From Betaproteobacteria bacterium (lineage in GTDB: Bacteria; Pseudomonadota; Gammaproteobacteria; Burkholderiales; JAEUOS01), in contig JAQGMJ010000083.1 in the NCBI GenBank assembly GCA_028292405.1, positions 84,676-148,675 of the forward strand: a stretch of 64,000 nucleotides of DNA, written 5' to 3'. The notes under the pieces were generated by a model. It saw only the letters and a list, made by a program, of their open reading frames with translations, did not search any database and was not told where the DNA came from. The position numbers were made by a program, and so were the translations under genes. Positions within the stretch are counted from its first letter, which is position 1. Every line of letters begins with the position of its first letter. Below are positions 43,212 through 52,428 of the stretch, piece by piece.

Positions 43212-44381
43212 ATGCGCACCCTCACTCTCCTTGGTTCCACCGGCTCGGTCGGCGAAAGTACGCTCGACGTGGTGGCACGCCACCCCGACCGCTTCAGCGT
43301 CTTCGCGCTGGTCGCCAAAAGCCAGGCCGACAAGCTGTACGACCAATGCGTGGTGCATCGCCCGCGCTACGCCGTGCTGATGGAGCCGACTGCCGCCGCC
43401 CGCCTGCGCGAGCGCCTGCGTGCGGCGGGCCTAGCCACCGAAGTGCTGGAGGGCGAGCGCGCCGCCGTCGAAATGGCCGAGGCGCCGGAGGCCGACACCG
43501 TGGTCGCGGCCATCGTCGGCGCCGCCGGCCTGCCCGCGGCCCTGGGCGCCGCGCGCCACGGCAAGCGCATCCTCCTTGCCAACAAGGAAGCCCTGGTAAT
43601 GACCGGGCCGATCTTTCTCGACGCCGCGCAAAAGGGCGGCGCCACCCTGTTGCCGCTGGACAGCGAACACAACGCCATCTTCCAGTCGCTGCCGGCCGGC
43701 TTCAAGCGCGGCCTGGGCGGCCAGGGCGTGCGGCGCATCCTGCTCACTGCCTCCGGCGGGCCGTTCCGCTCGCGCGACCCCGCCACCCTGCACAGCGTCA
43801 CCCCGGAAGAGGCGGTGGCGCATCCCAACTGGGTGATGGGACGTAAAATCTCGGTCGATTCCGCCACCATGATGAACAAGGGCCTGGAAGTGATCGAGGC
43901 GCACTGGCTGTTCGGTGCCGCCCCCGAGTGCATCCAGGTCGTGATCCACCCGCAAAGCGTGATCCACTCGATGGTCGAATACGCCGATGGCTCGGTGCTG
44001 GCGCAGCTCGGCAACCCCGACATGCGCACGCCGATCGCGCAGGCGCTGGCTTACCCGGAGCGCATCGAAGCAGGGGTGGCCGCCTTCGACATTTTCAAGT
44101 TGAAACAATTTACTTTCGAAGCGCCGGATTTTTTACGCTTTCCCTGCCTCAAACTCGCCTATGATGCATTGCATGCGGGCGGCAGCGCCCCGGCGGTTTT
44201 GAACGCCGCCAACGAAATCGCGGTCCAGGCCTTCCTGGAGCGGCGCTTGCCCTTTACCGGCATTGAGCGTACCGTGGCGCGCACTCTGGAAGCGGTCGCC
44301 GGCCTGCCGGCCGCCACTCTTGAAGACGTGCTGGAAGCCGACGCCCGCGCCCGCGCGCGCGCCGAACTGGAAATTGCATGA
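43212..44381 (+). CDS. dxr: 1-deoxy-D-xylulose-5-phosphate reductoisomerase
   Basis: Second step of the MEP isoprenoid pathway, feeding uppS. It has 389 residues. The NADPH motif LLGSTGSVGESTLDVVARH opens the protein; LANKEALVMTG and LLPLDSEHNAIFQ hold metal/substrate residues, and WVMGRKISVDSATMMNKGLEVIEAHWLF is highly conserved. It starts 6 nt after cdsA and overlaps rseP by 4 nt (ATGA). Confidence 0.97.
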   Translation: MRTLTLLGSTGSVGESTLDVVARHPDRFSVFALVAKSQADKLYDQCVVHRPRYAVLMEPTAAARLRERLRAAGLATEVLEGERAAVEMAEAPEADTVVAAIVGAAGLPAALGAARHGKRILLANKEALVMTGPIFLDAAQKGGATLLPLDSEHNAIFQSLPAGFKRGLGGQGVRRILLTASGGPFRSRDPATLHSVTPEEAVAHPNWVMGRKISVDSATMMNKGLEVIEAHWLFGAAPECIQVVIHPQSVIHSMVEYADGSVLAQLGNPDMRTPIAQALAYPERIEAGVAAFDIFKLKQFTFEAPDFLRFPCLKLAYDALHAGGSAPAVLNAANEIAVQAFLERRLPFTGIERTVARTLEAVAGLPAATLEDVLEADARARARAELEIA

Positions 44382-45727
44382 ATCTTTTGCACTACATCTT
44401 TTTTTTCCTGGTCGCGCTCGGCATCCTGATCGCTTTCCATGAATATGGGCACTACCTCGCCGCGCGCCTGTGCGGCGTCAAGGTGCTGCGCTACTGCCTG
44501 GGTTTCGGCACTCCCTTCATCAGCAAACGCATCGGCCCGGACCAGACCGAATGGGGCATCGCCCCGTTTCCGATCGGCGGCTATGTCAAACTCCTCGGGC
44601 AGGATCCGGAAGATCCGATCCCTCCCGCCGAGGCCCATCGCGCCTTCAACAACCAGGCGGTATGGAAGCGCGCCATCATCATTGTCGCCGGCCCGCTGGC
44701 CAATTTCATCCTCGCCATCGCGGTCTACTGGGGCCTGAACCTGCATGGCGTCGAGGAACCCGTGGCGCGCATGGCCGCGCCGGCCATCGGCACCCCGGCC
44801 GCGCGCGCCGGACTGCAGCCGGGCGACGAAATCACCCGCTTCGATGGCGAGCAGCTGGTTTCCTGGAATGACCTCAATTGGCGCTTGCTCAATGCGGCCA
44901 GCGAGCACCGCAGTGTGGTGGTGGAGACGCGCAACGCCAGCGGGGAAAGTGCCGCCCGGACGCTCGATTTCACCGGCCTGGACCATCTCGATCCCGACAA
45001 GGACCTGATCGGCCGTCTGGGCTTCAGGCTTTACCGCTCCCAGCCACGGGTGGGCCGGATCGCCCCAGGGTCTCCGGCCGAAGCGGGCGGGCTGAAGTCT
45101 GGCGATATCCTGTTGAGCGCCGGCGACAAGTCGGTTGGTTCCGCCGACGATTTCATCGGCCAGGTGCGTTCCCGCCGCGACCTGCCCCTGCGCATCAGCG
45201 TGCTTCGGGCGGGCCAGAAGCTGGACCTTTCGGTGACTCCCCGCGAAGTGGAAAACGACGGCAAAAAGTATGTGGGCATCAACGCCGGGATCGAACTCGG
45301 GACGGCGGCCATGACTACGGTGTCCTATGGCGCCGGCGGAAGCTTCACCCGCGCGGTTGGCCAAACCTGGGACATGTCGGTATTCAGCCTGAAAATGCTC
45401 GGCAAGATGATCACCGGCGAGGTTTCCTGGCGCAATCTTTCCGGGCCCGTGACCATCGCCGAGTATGCCGGCAAGACCGCGCGCCTGGGCGCCACCTACT
45501 ACCTGAACTTCCTCGCGTTGGTGAGTATCAGCCTGGGCGTCATCAACCTGCTGCCGATTCCGATGCTCGACGGCGGTCATCTGATGTATTATCTCGCCGA
45601 AATCATACGCGGCAAGCCGGTCTCCGAGCGGGTAATGGAGATCGGATTCAAATTCGGGTTGGCCATCGTCGCGGTATCGATGGTCCTCGCCCTGTACAAC
45701 GACATAAACCGGCTGCTGGCCGGCTGA
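44378..45727 (+). CDS. rseP: RIP metalloprotease RseP (site-2 protease)
   Basis: Intramembrane zinc protease that cleaves anti-sigma factor RseA in the sigma-E envelope-stress pathway. It has 449 residues. The zinc motif HEYGH is at residues 21-25 in the first membrane helix. Two PDZ domains follow (PGDEITRFDGEQLVSWNDL and APGSPAEAGGLKSGDILLSAGDKSV), and the C-terminal membrane part has NLLPIPMLDGGHL. It lies directly upstream of bamA, as in most proteobacteria. Confidence 0.97.
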   Translation: MNLLHYIFFFLVALGILIAFHEYGHYLAARLCGVKVLRYCLGFGTPFISKRIGPDQTEWGIAPFPIGGYVKLLGQDPEDPIPPAEAHRAFNNQAVWKRAIIIVAGPLANFILAIAVYWGLNLHGVEEPVARMAAPAIGTPAARAGLQPGDEITRFDGEQLVSWNDLNWRLLNAASEHRSVVVETRNASGESAARTLDFTGLDHLDPDKDLIGRLGFRLYRSQPRVGRIAPGSPAEAGGLKSGDILLSAGDKSVGSADDFIGQVRSRRDLPLRISVLRAGQKLDLSVTPREVENDGKKYVGINAGIELGTAAMTTVSYGAGGSFTRAVGQTWDMSVFSLKMLGKMITGEVSWRNLSGPVTIAEYAGKTARLGATYYLNFLALVSISLGVINLLPIPMLDGGHLMYYLAEIIRGKPVSERVMEIGFKFGLAIVAVSMVLALYNDINRLLAG

Positions 45728-45747
45728 TTCCTGCAAAGATTCGTACG

Positions 45748-48090
45748 ATGCGCCTGCTGCGCGTAAAGCCCCCGGTTTGTTCCCTGTTCGCGCATCTGTC
45801 GTCTTTGGTGCTATTGCTCCTGGTCCTGTTCTCGCCAGCCGCGTTCGCCTTCGACCCCTTCACGATCAAGGACATCCGCGTCGAAGGCATCCAGCGCACC
45901 GAGGCGGGCACGGTGTTTTCCTACCTGCCGGTCAAGGTCGGCGACCGCATGACCGACGAGAAAGCCTCGGAGGCGATCAAGAAGCTGTTCGCCACCGGCT
46001 TTTTCAAGGACGTGCGCATCGAAATCGAAGGCGACGTGCTGATCGTCGCCATCGATGAGCGGCCGGCGATTGCCACGGTCGACTGGGTCGGCCTGAAAGC
46101 CTTCGACAAGGAACAGGTCAAGAAGATCAACCGCGAATCGGGCCTGGCCGAAGGACGCATCTTCGACCGTTCCGTGCTCGAGCGTGCCGAGCAGGAACTG
46201 AAGCGCCAATACCTGTCCAAGGGCCTCTACGCCGTCGACATCAAGACCACTGTCACCCCGCTTGAGCGCAACCGCGTCGGCATCCAGTTCAATATCGTCG
46301 AAGGCGACATTTCGAAGATCCGCAAGATCAACATCGTCGGCAACCGCGCCTTCACCGAGTCCGAACTGCGCGACCAGATCCAGCTCAACGAAGGCAACTG
46401 GCTGTCCTGGTATTCCAAGGACAACCAGTATTCCAAGCAGAAGCTGGCGGGTGATCTCGAATCGTTGAAATCCTTCTATCTCAACCGCGGCTATCTCGAG
46501 TTCGCGATCGAATCGACCCAGGTGTCGATCACCCCGGACAAGAAGGACATCTACATCACCGTCGGCATCGCCGAAGGCCGCAAATACACGGTCTCCGAGA
46601 TCAAGCTGGCGGGCGACATGATCGTACCCGAGGCCGAACTGCAGAAGTACATCCAGTTGAAGCCGGGCGACGTCTACAGCGGCGAAAAGATGACCGAGGC
46701 CACCAAGAAGATCCAGGACCGTCTCGGCAACGAAGGCTATGCCTTCGCCAATGCCAACGCGGTGCCGACGGTCGACAAGGACAAGCTCACCGTCGCCTTC
46801 ACCATCTTCGTCGACCCCGCGCGCCGGGTCTACGTGCGCCGCATCAACATCGCCGGCAACACCCGTACCCGCGACGAGGTGGTGCGCCGCGAAATGCGCC
46901 AGCTCGAAGGTTCGTACTACGACGGCGCCAAGATCACCGAATCGAAAAAGCGCCTCGACCGCCTCGACTACTTCAAGGAAACTACCATCGAGACCCCGGC
47001 GGTGACCGGCTCGCCCGACCAGATCGACGTCAACGTCAAGGTCGAGGAAAAGCCCACCGGCCAGCTGCTCCTGGGCGCCGGCTTCTCCAGCGCCGACAAG
47101 GTGGTGCTGCAGACTTCGATCGCGCAGGCCAACATCTTCGGCAGCGGCAAGACGGTGGCGGTGTCGTTCTCCACCGGCCGCACCAACAAGGTCTATTCGC
47201 TGTCGCAGACCGACCCCTATTTCACCGTCGACGGCATCAGCCGCACCCTGAGCATCTACCGCCGCGACTTCGACGCCTCGGCGATCAACCTGGGCGACTA
47301 CAAGACAACCAGCTACGGCGGCGGCGTGACCTTCGGCTACCCCTTCACGCCGGTCGACACCTTCGTCTTCGGCGCGGCCTTCGACCACACCGAATACAGC
47401 CTGGCATCGGACGCGCCGACCAGCCTGCTCAACTACGTTGCCACATTCGGCGCTTCCGCCAATACCATTCCGCTGACCATCGGCTGGTATCGCGACACCC
47501 GCGACAGCGCGCTGGCGCCGCGCGCCGGCCGCTACCAGAACGCCACCCTCGAATACGGCATTCCCGGCGGCGACCTGCAGTATGCCAAGCTTACCTACCT
47601 GCAGCGCTGGTATATCCCGCTGGCCAAGGCCTATACCCTTTACCTGCGCGGCGAGGGCGCGATCGGCCGGGGCTTCGACGGCAAGCCGCTGCCCACCTTC
47701 AAGCGCTTCTACGCCGGCGGCATCGGCTCGGTGCGCGGCTACGACACCAACTCACTGGGCCCGCGCGACAGTGACGGCACCATTCTCGGCGGCGACCGCC
47801 GCATCACCGGCTCGGCGGAAATCCTGTTCCCCTTCCCCGGACTGGAAAAGGACAAGTCGGTGCGCCTGTCGACCTTCCTCGATTTCGGCCAGATTTTCGT
47901 CAATCAAAGCGTGATCGGCGCCAACACCTCGGGCTTCACCTACATTCCCGGGATGCGCTACTCGGCCGGTATCGGCCTGAACTGGCAATCGCCGTTCGGC
48001 CCGCTGTCGATCAGCTGGGCCAATCCGCTGAACAAGAAAGACGGCGACTCGATCCAGCACCTGCAGTTCACCGTCGGCACCAGCTTCTGA
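45748..48090 (+). CDS. bamA: Outer membrane protein assembly factor BamA
   Basis: Central Omp85 insertase of the BAM complex. It has 780 residues with a signal peptide (MRLLRVKPPVCSLFAHLSSLVLLLLVLFSPAAFA) and then FDPFTIKDIRVEGIQRTEAGTVFSYLPVKVGD, the first of five POTRA repeats (to about residue 430). The C-terminal ~370 residues are a 16-stranded barrel with the VRGYD motif of loop 6 (SVRGYDTNSLGPRD) and a terminal Phe (VGTSF). The ATG at 45748 gives a proper signal peptide. A partner BamE is coded in this window at 18051. Confidence 0.98.
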   Translation: MRLLRVKPPVCSLFAHLSSLVLLLLVLFSPAAFAFDPFTIKDIRVEGIQRTEAGTVFSYLPVKVGDRMTDEKASEAIKKLFATGFFKDVRIEIEGDVLIVAIDERPAIATVDWVGLKAFDKEQVKKINRESGLAEGRIFDRSVLERAEQELKRQYLSKGLYAVDIKTTVTPLERNRVGIQFNIVEGDISKIRKINIVGNRAFTESELRDQIQLNEGNWLSWYSKDNQYSKQKLAGDLESLKSFYLNRGYLEFAIESTQVSITPDKKDIYITVGIAEGRKYTVSEIKLAGDMIVPEAELQKYIQLKPGDVYSGEKMTEATKKIQDRLGNEGYAFANANAVPTVDKDKLTVAFTIFVDPARRVYVRRINIAGNTRTRDEVVRREMRQLEGSYYDGAKITESKKRLDRLDYFKETTIETPAVTGSPDQIDVNVKVEEKPTGQLLLGAGFSSADKVVLQTSIAQANIFGSGKTVAVSFSTGRTNKVYSLSQTDPYFTVDGISRTLSIYRRDFDASAINLGDYKTTSYGGGVTFGYPFTPVDTFVFGAAFDHTEYSLASDAPTSLLNYVATFGASANTIPLTIGWYRDTRDSALAPRAGRYQNATLEYGIPGGDLQYAKLTYLQRWYIPLAKAYTLYLRGEGAIGRGFDGKPLPTFKRFYAGGIGSVRGYDTNSLGPRDSDGTILGGDRRITGSAEILFPFPGLEKDKSVRLSTFLDFGQIFVNQSVIGANTSGFTYIPGMRYSAGIGLNWQSPFGPLSISWANPLNKKDGDSIQHLQFTVGTSF

Positions 48091-48179
48091 CGGCGGCGCG
48101 GCGCGCCGCCGCCCGACGGCTCGCGGCGGCGGCGCGAACATGGCACAATAGCGGGGTTTCGACTTTTGGAGTGTGTATT

Positions 48180-48695
48180 TTGAAGCGATTTATATTGATT
48201 CTGTTGGCTGTTTTCGCGAGCGTCGCGGCGATGCCCGCGCTGGCGCAAAGCAAGATTGCCGTGGTCAATTTCGAACGTATCCTGCGCGAGTCGCCGCAGT
48301 CGAAGAACGCCGAAAGACGCCTGGAGTCCGAGTTCAAGAAAAAGGAAGCCGACCTGAACGACGTGGCCACCCGCCTGCGGCAGGCCGGTGAAAAGCTGGA
48401 CAAGGAAAGTGTCACGCTCTCCGAAACGCAGCGCCGCGACCGCCAGAACCAGCTGGCCGACATGGACCGCGACTTCCAGCGCCGCCAGCGCGACCTGCGC
48501 GACGAAGTGGGCCAGCGCAAGCAGGCCGAATTTGCCGAGGTGGTCAATTCCGCCAACCGCGCGATCAAAAGCGTTGCCGAGAAGGACGGGTACGACGTCA
48601 TCTTCCAGGAAGCGGCCTATGCCAATCCCAAGGTCGACATTACCGACAGAGTGCTCAAGGCGATGTCCGACGGCGCCGCCACGCCCGCCAAGTAA
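48180..48695 (+). CDS. skp: OmpH/Skp periplasmic chaperone
   Basis: Periplasmic holdase trimer that carries unfolded outer-membrane proteins to BamA. It has 171 residues: signal peptide MKRFILILLAVFASVAAMPALAQ, then SKIAVVNFERILRESPQSKNAERRLESEFKKKEADL and a long charged coiled coil. The start is a TTG with GGAG nine bases upstream; a GTG at 48171 is in frame but further from the expected N-terminus. It follows bamA by 89 nt. Confidence 0.93.
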   Translation: MKRFILILLAVFASVAAMPALAQSKIAVVNFERILRESPQSKNAERRLESEFKKKEADLNDVATRLRQAGEKLDKESVTLSETQRRDRQNQLADMDRDFQRRQRDLRDEVGQRKQAEFAEVVNSANRAIKSVAEKDGYDVIFQEAAYANPKVDITDRVLKAMSDGAATPAK

Positions 48696-48708
48696 GCACG
48701 CGCGGCAG

Positions 48709-48732
48709 GTCGCCGCGCCCGGGCGCGGCGAC
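48709..48732. promoter_or_regulatory. Perfect 24-bp palindrome between skp and lpxD
   Basis: GTCGCCGCGCCC at 48709-48720 is followed immediately by its exact reverse complement (48721-48732), then TGTCTGTTT. It starts 13 nt after the skp stop and may be a weak terminator or attenuator before lpxD. The remaining ~160 nt of the 199-nt gap show no gene. Confidence 0.5.
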
Positions 48733-48894
48733 TGTCTGTTTCCGGGCGTCGCCCTGCGCACGGCCGGGTGCCGGTTGCGAGACGGCGCGAGCCGGTCGCC
48801 GGTGTGATCCGCTTCCATTTTTTACAACGGCCTATCCAGGCCTGCCGGCGCGTAGCTTGAGCTCCAGGCCCCGCGCCACACTGCGCCTTCGTCC

Positions 48895-49896
48895 ATGTCA
48901 GCGTCTCCCGCATCCAATTCCAAAGTCCTGAGTTTGGCCGAACTGGCGCAGCGCACCGGCGCGCGGCTGGAGGGCGACGGCACGGTGCGCATCACCCGGG
49001 TTGCCACCTTGCAGGACGCAGGCGAGGGCGACATTTCCTTTCTCTCCAACCCGCGCTACCGCGACGAGGTTGCGGGCAGTCACGCCAGTGCCGTGATCCT
49101 GGCAGAGGATGCGCTCGACCTGACGCAGGTGCCGCGCCTGATCCACCCCAACCCCTATGCCTGTTTCGCCCAAGTGGCGCAACTGCTCGATCCGTATCCG
49201 GCAGCACCGCCCGGCGTGCATGCCTCGGCCAGCGTGGCGACCACGGCCAGGCTGGGCGCCAATGTTTCGGTGGGCGCGCATGCCACGATCGGCGAAGGGG
49301 CGGAAATCGGCGACGACAGCGTAATCTACCCCAACGTCACCATTTATCCGCGGGTGCGCATTGGCGCGCGCTGCATCGTTCACGCCGGCGCGGTGATCGG
49401 CGCCGATGGATTCGGCTTCGCCAACGACAAGGGCAACTGGGTCAAAATCCCGCAAAGCGGCAGCGTGATCATCGGCGACGACGTCGAGGTCGGCGCCAAC
49501 ACCACCATCGACCGGGGCGCCCTGGCAGACACGCTGATCGGCGATGGGGTCAAACTCGACAACCAGATTCAGATCGGCCATAACGTGCGGATCGGCGATC
49601 ACACCGCGATCGCCGCCTGCACCGGCATCGCCGGCAGCACCGTGATCGGCGCGTACTGCTCCATCGGCGGTGCCGCAATGATTCATGGCCACATTTCGGT
49701 CGCCGATCGCGTCACCATCGGCGCCGGCGCCATGGTGCGCCAGGCGATCACCGAGCCGGGCGGAACCTATGGCGGGACCTTCCCGATCGCACCGGTGCGC
49801 GACTGGCTGAAGAACGTCTCACACCTGCGCAATCTCGACCGCATGAACGAACGCATCCGCGCGCTCGAAAAGCGCTTGGCCGATTCCGGCAAGTAA
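48895..49896 (+). CDS. lpxD: UDP-3-O-(3-hydroxyacyl)glucosamine N-acyltransferase LpxD
   Basis: Third enzyme of lipid A synthesis. It has 333 residues. The N-terminal substrate domain (LSLAELAQRTGARLEGDGTVRITRVATLQDAGEGDISFLSNPRYR) is followed by a left-handed beta-helix of hexapeptide repeats and the catalytic region DNQIQIGHNVRIGDHTAIAACTGIAGSTVIG. A C-terminal helix closes the protein. It heads the lpxD-fabZ-lpxA-lpxB run. Confidence 0.97.
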   Translation: MSASPASNSKVLSLAELAQRTGARLEGDGTVRITRVATLQDAGEGDISFLSNPRYRDEVAGSHASAVILAEDALDLTQVPRLIHPNPYACFAQVAQLLDPYPAAPPGVHASASVATTARLGANVSVGAHATIGEGAEIGDDSVIYPNVTIYPRVRIGARCIVHAGAVIGADGFGFANDKGNWVKIPQSGSVIIGDDVEVGANTTIDRGALADTLIGDGVKLDNQIQIGHNVRIGDHTAIAACTGIAGSTVIGAYCSIGGAAMIHGHISVADRVTIGAGAMVRQAITEPGGTYGGTFPIAPVRDWLKNVSHLRNLDRMNERIRALEKRLADSGK

Positions 49897-49931
49897 CCCA
49901 AGCACGAACAATCAAACAAACAGGCCCCGTC

Positions 49932-50381
49932 ATGGACAGCATGGACATACACGCCATCCTCGAGTATCTGCCGCACCGCTACCCCTTCCTGCTGGTGGAC
50001 CGGGTGATAGACGTGGTCAAAAACGAGAGCATCCATGCGGTGAAAAACGTCACCATCAACGAGCCGTTTTTCCCCGGCCACTTCGACTATCACCCGGTGA
50101 TGCCCGGGGTGCTGATCCTCGAGGCCCTGGCCCAAGCCTCGGCGATCCTCTCCTTCAAGAGCAAGGACGCCAAGCCGGACCGCAAATCGGTCTACTACTT
50201 CGTCGGCATCGACGACGCGCGTTTCAAGAAGCCCGTGATGCCGGGCGACCAGCTGCACCTGCACTCGACCATCATCCGCCAGTCGCGCGGCCTGTGGAAA
50301 TACAAGGTCGAGGCCAAAGTCGACGGCGAAGTGGTGACCGAGGCCCAGCTGATGTGCGCCATCCGTACTCCGGAGGCCTGA
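49932..50381 (+). CDS. fabZ: 3-hydroxyacyl-ACP dehydratase FabZ
   Basis: Hot-dog fold dehydratase of fatty-acid synthesis, competing with LpxA for hydroxyacyl-ACP. It has 149 residues. LPHRYPFLLVDRVIDV and PFFPGHFDYHPVMPGVLILEALAQ carry the catalytic His50 and Glu64. It lies 36 nt after lpxD and 7 nt before lpxA, the standard order. Confidence 0.98.
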   Translation: MDSMDIHAILEYLPHRYPFLLVDRVIDVVKNESIHAVKNVTINEPFFPGHFDYHPVMPGVLILEALAQASAILSFKSKDAKPDRKSVYYFVGIDDARFKKPVMPGDQLHLHSTIIRQSRGLWKYKVEAKVDGEVVTEAQLMCAIRTPEA

Positions 50382-50388
50382 AGCGCCC

Positions 50389-51165
50389 ATGGCGAAGATT
50401 CATTCCACCGCGCTCATCGACGCGGCCGCCGAGCTCGACGAGAGCGTCACGGTCGGGCCTTACACCATCATCGGCGCCGGCGTGCAGATCGGCGCCGGCA
50501 CCAGCGTCGGCCCGCACTGCGTGATCGAAGGCGGCACCCGCATCGGGACGAATAACCGCATCTGGCAATTCTGTTCCATCGGCGGCGACCCGCAGGACAA
50601 AAAGTACGCCGGCGAGCCCACTACGCTTGAGATCGGCGACGGCAACACCATCCGCGAGTTCTGCACCTTGAATCGCGGCACCGTGCAGGACGGCGGCGTC
50701 ACCCGCATCGGCGGCGACAACTGGATCATGGCTTATGTGCATATCGCGCACGACTGCCAGATCGGCAGCCACGTGATCATCGCCAACAGCGTGCAGTTCG
50801 CCGGCCACGTGCACATGGGCGACTGGGCGATCATCGGCGGCATGACCGGCATCCACCAGTTCGTGAAAATCGGCGCCCATGCCATGAGCGGCATGTGCTC
50901 GGCCCTGTCGAAAGATCTGCCGCCCTACGTCATGTGCTCCGGCGACCCGGCCGCGCCCTACGGCATCAATACCGAAGGCCTGAAGCGCCGCGGCTTTACG
51001 CCCGGGCAGATCGAAAACCTGCGTCGCGCCTACAAGATCATCTACAAGTCCGGCCATACCCTGGATGCGGCGCGCGGCGAACTGGCGCCGCTGGCTGCAC
51101 AGCAGCCTGAACTGCAGCCCTTCCTCGACTTTTTCGCCGTGTCCACACGCGGCATCATCCGCTAA
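50389..51165 (+). CDS. lpxA: UDP-N-acetylglucosamine acyltransferase LpxA
   Basis: First enzyme of lipid A synthesis, adding a 3-hydroxyacyl chain to UDP-GlcNAc. It has 258 residues. The beta-helix of hexapeptide repeats starts at IHSTALIDAAAELDESVTVGPYTIIGAGVQIG. The catalytic part is AYVHIAHDCQIGSHVIIANSVQFAGHVHMGDWAIIGGMTGIHQF, and C-terminal helices follow. It is probably translated with fabZ. Confidence 0.97.
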   Translation: MAKIHSTALIDAAAELDESVTVGPYTIIGAGVQIGAGTSVGPHCVIEGGTRIGTNNRIWQFCSIGGDPQDKKYAGEPTTLEIGDGNTIREFCTLNRGTVQDGGVTRIGGDNWIMAYVHIAHDCQIGSHVIIANSVQFAGHVHMGDWAIIGGMTGIHQFVKIGAHAMSGMCSALSKDLPPYVMCSGDPAAPYGINTEGLKRRGFTPGQIENLRRAYKIIYKSGHTLDAARGELAPLAAQQPELQPFLDFFAVSTRGIIR

Positions 51166-51171
51166 GTCCGG

Positions 51172-52353
51172 GTGCCGACGACCGCCGCGCCGCGCATCGC
51201 CATGGTGGCCGGCGAAGCCTCCGGCGACCTGCTGGCGGCGCACCTGATCGACGCCATTCGCACGGTGTTGCCGCAGGCGCGCTTCATGGGCATCGGCGGC
51301 CCGCGGATGATCGCGCAGGGCTTCGAGGCCTGGTGGCCGAGCGAAAAGCTGGCGGTTCGCGGCTATGTCGAGGTGCTCAAGCACTACCGCGAGATCAGCG
51401 GCATCCGCAAGCAACTGGGCCGCCGCCTAATCGCAGAGGCGCCCGACCTGTTCATCGGGGTCGATGCCCCCGACTTCAACCTCGGCCTGGAAATCCGCCT
51501 GCGCGAACATGGCCTGCCCACGGCGCATTTCATCAGCCCCTCGATCTGGGCCTGGCGCGGCGGACGGATGAAAAAAATCAAGCGCGCCGCCGGCCACATG
51601 CTGTGCCTGTTTCCTTTCGAGGAGCCGCTGTACCGCAATGCCGGCGTGCCGGCCACCTACGTCGGCCATCCGCTGGCCGACGTGGTGCCCCTGCAGCCCG
51701 ACCAGGCGGCTGCCCGCGCCCGACTCGGCCTGCCTGCCGATGCGCCGGTGGTGGCCCTGCTGCCCGGCAGCCGCCAGTCCGAATTGCGCTACCTCGGCGA
51801 GCGTTTTGCCGCCACCGCGCTGCTGATGCGCGCGCGCCATCCCGCACTGCATTTTGTCGTTCCCCTGGCCAGTGAACCCACCGAAGCCCTATGGCGCGCC
51901 GCGGTCAAGGCAGCCGAGGAAAAAGCCGGCCCCGGCTCGAACATGTCATTGGTATGGACGGCCGCGCCGCGCGACACCCACGCCGCGCTGGCCGCCTGCG
52001 ACGTGGCCCTGGTGGCTAGCGGCACGGCGACGCTGGAGACCGCGCTGTTCAAGCGCCCGATGGCGATCGCCTACAACATGGCGCCGCTGACCTGGGCGCT
52101 GATGAAGCGCATGTCCTACCTGCCCTACGGCGGCCTGCCGAACATCCTCTGCGGCCAGTTCGTCGTGCCGGAGTTCTACCAGGAGGACGCCACGCCGGAA
52201 AACCTGGCCCAGGCGCTGGGCAACCTGCTCAACGATGGCGTGGCGCGCGCGCGGGTGACGGCGCGTTTCGAGCGCCTGCACGCGGAACTCAAATGCGGCA
52301 TGGCGCCGCGCGCCGCGGCGGCGATAGTCGGGGCATTTTTCCCGCCTGTCTGA
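51172..52353 (+). CDS. lpxB: Lipid-A-disaccharide synthase LpxB
   Basis: GT19 glycosyltransferase joining UDP-diacylglucosamine and lipid X. It has 393 residues with a GTG start 6 nt after lpxA. Characteristic parts are IAMVAGEASGDLLAAHLIDAI, FIGVDAPDFNLGLE, HFISPSIWAWRGGRMKKIKRAAGHMLCLFPFEEPLY and LLPGSRQSEL. LVASGTATLETALFKRPMAIAYNM forms the UDP-binding C-terminal half. Confidence 0.97.
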   Translation: MPTTAAPRIAMVAGEASGDLLAAHLIDAIRTVLPQARFMGIGGPRMIAQGFEAWWPSEKLAVRGYVEVLKHYREISGIRKQLGRRLIAEAPDLFIGVDAPDFNLGLEIRLREHGLPTAHFISPSIWAWRGGRMKKIKRAAGHMLCLFPFEEPLYRNAGVPATYVGHPLADVVPLQPDQAAARARLGLPADAPVVALLPGSRQSELRYLGERFAATALLMRARHPALHFVVPLASEPTEALWRAAVKAAEEKAGPGSNMSLVWTAAPRDTHAALAACDVALVASGTATLETALFKRPMAIAYNMAPLTWALMKRMSYLPYGGLPNILCGQFVVPEFYQEDATPENLAQALGNLLNDGVARARVTARFERLHAELKCGMAPRAAAAIVGAFFPPV

Positions 52354-52428
52354 AGCCGGACGATGCAGGCCGGCTTGTCCGGCTACCGGCGCGCACGGCG
52401 GCGCTCCGGCGGGAGTAGAATTCCGCGC

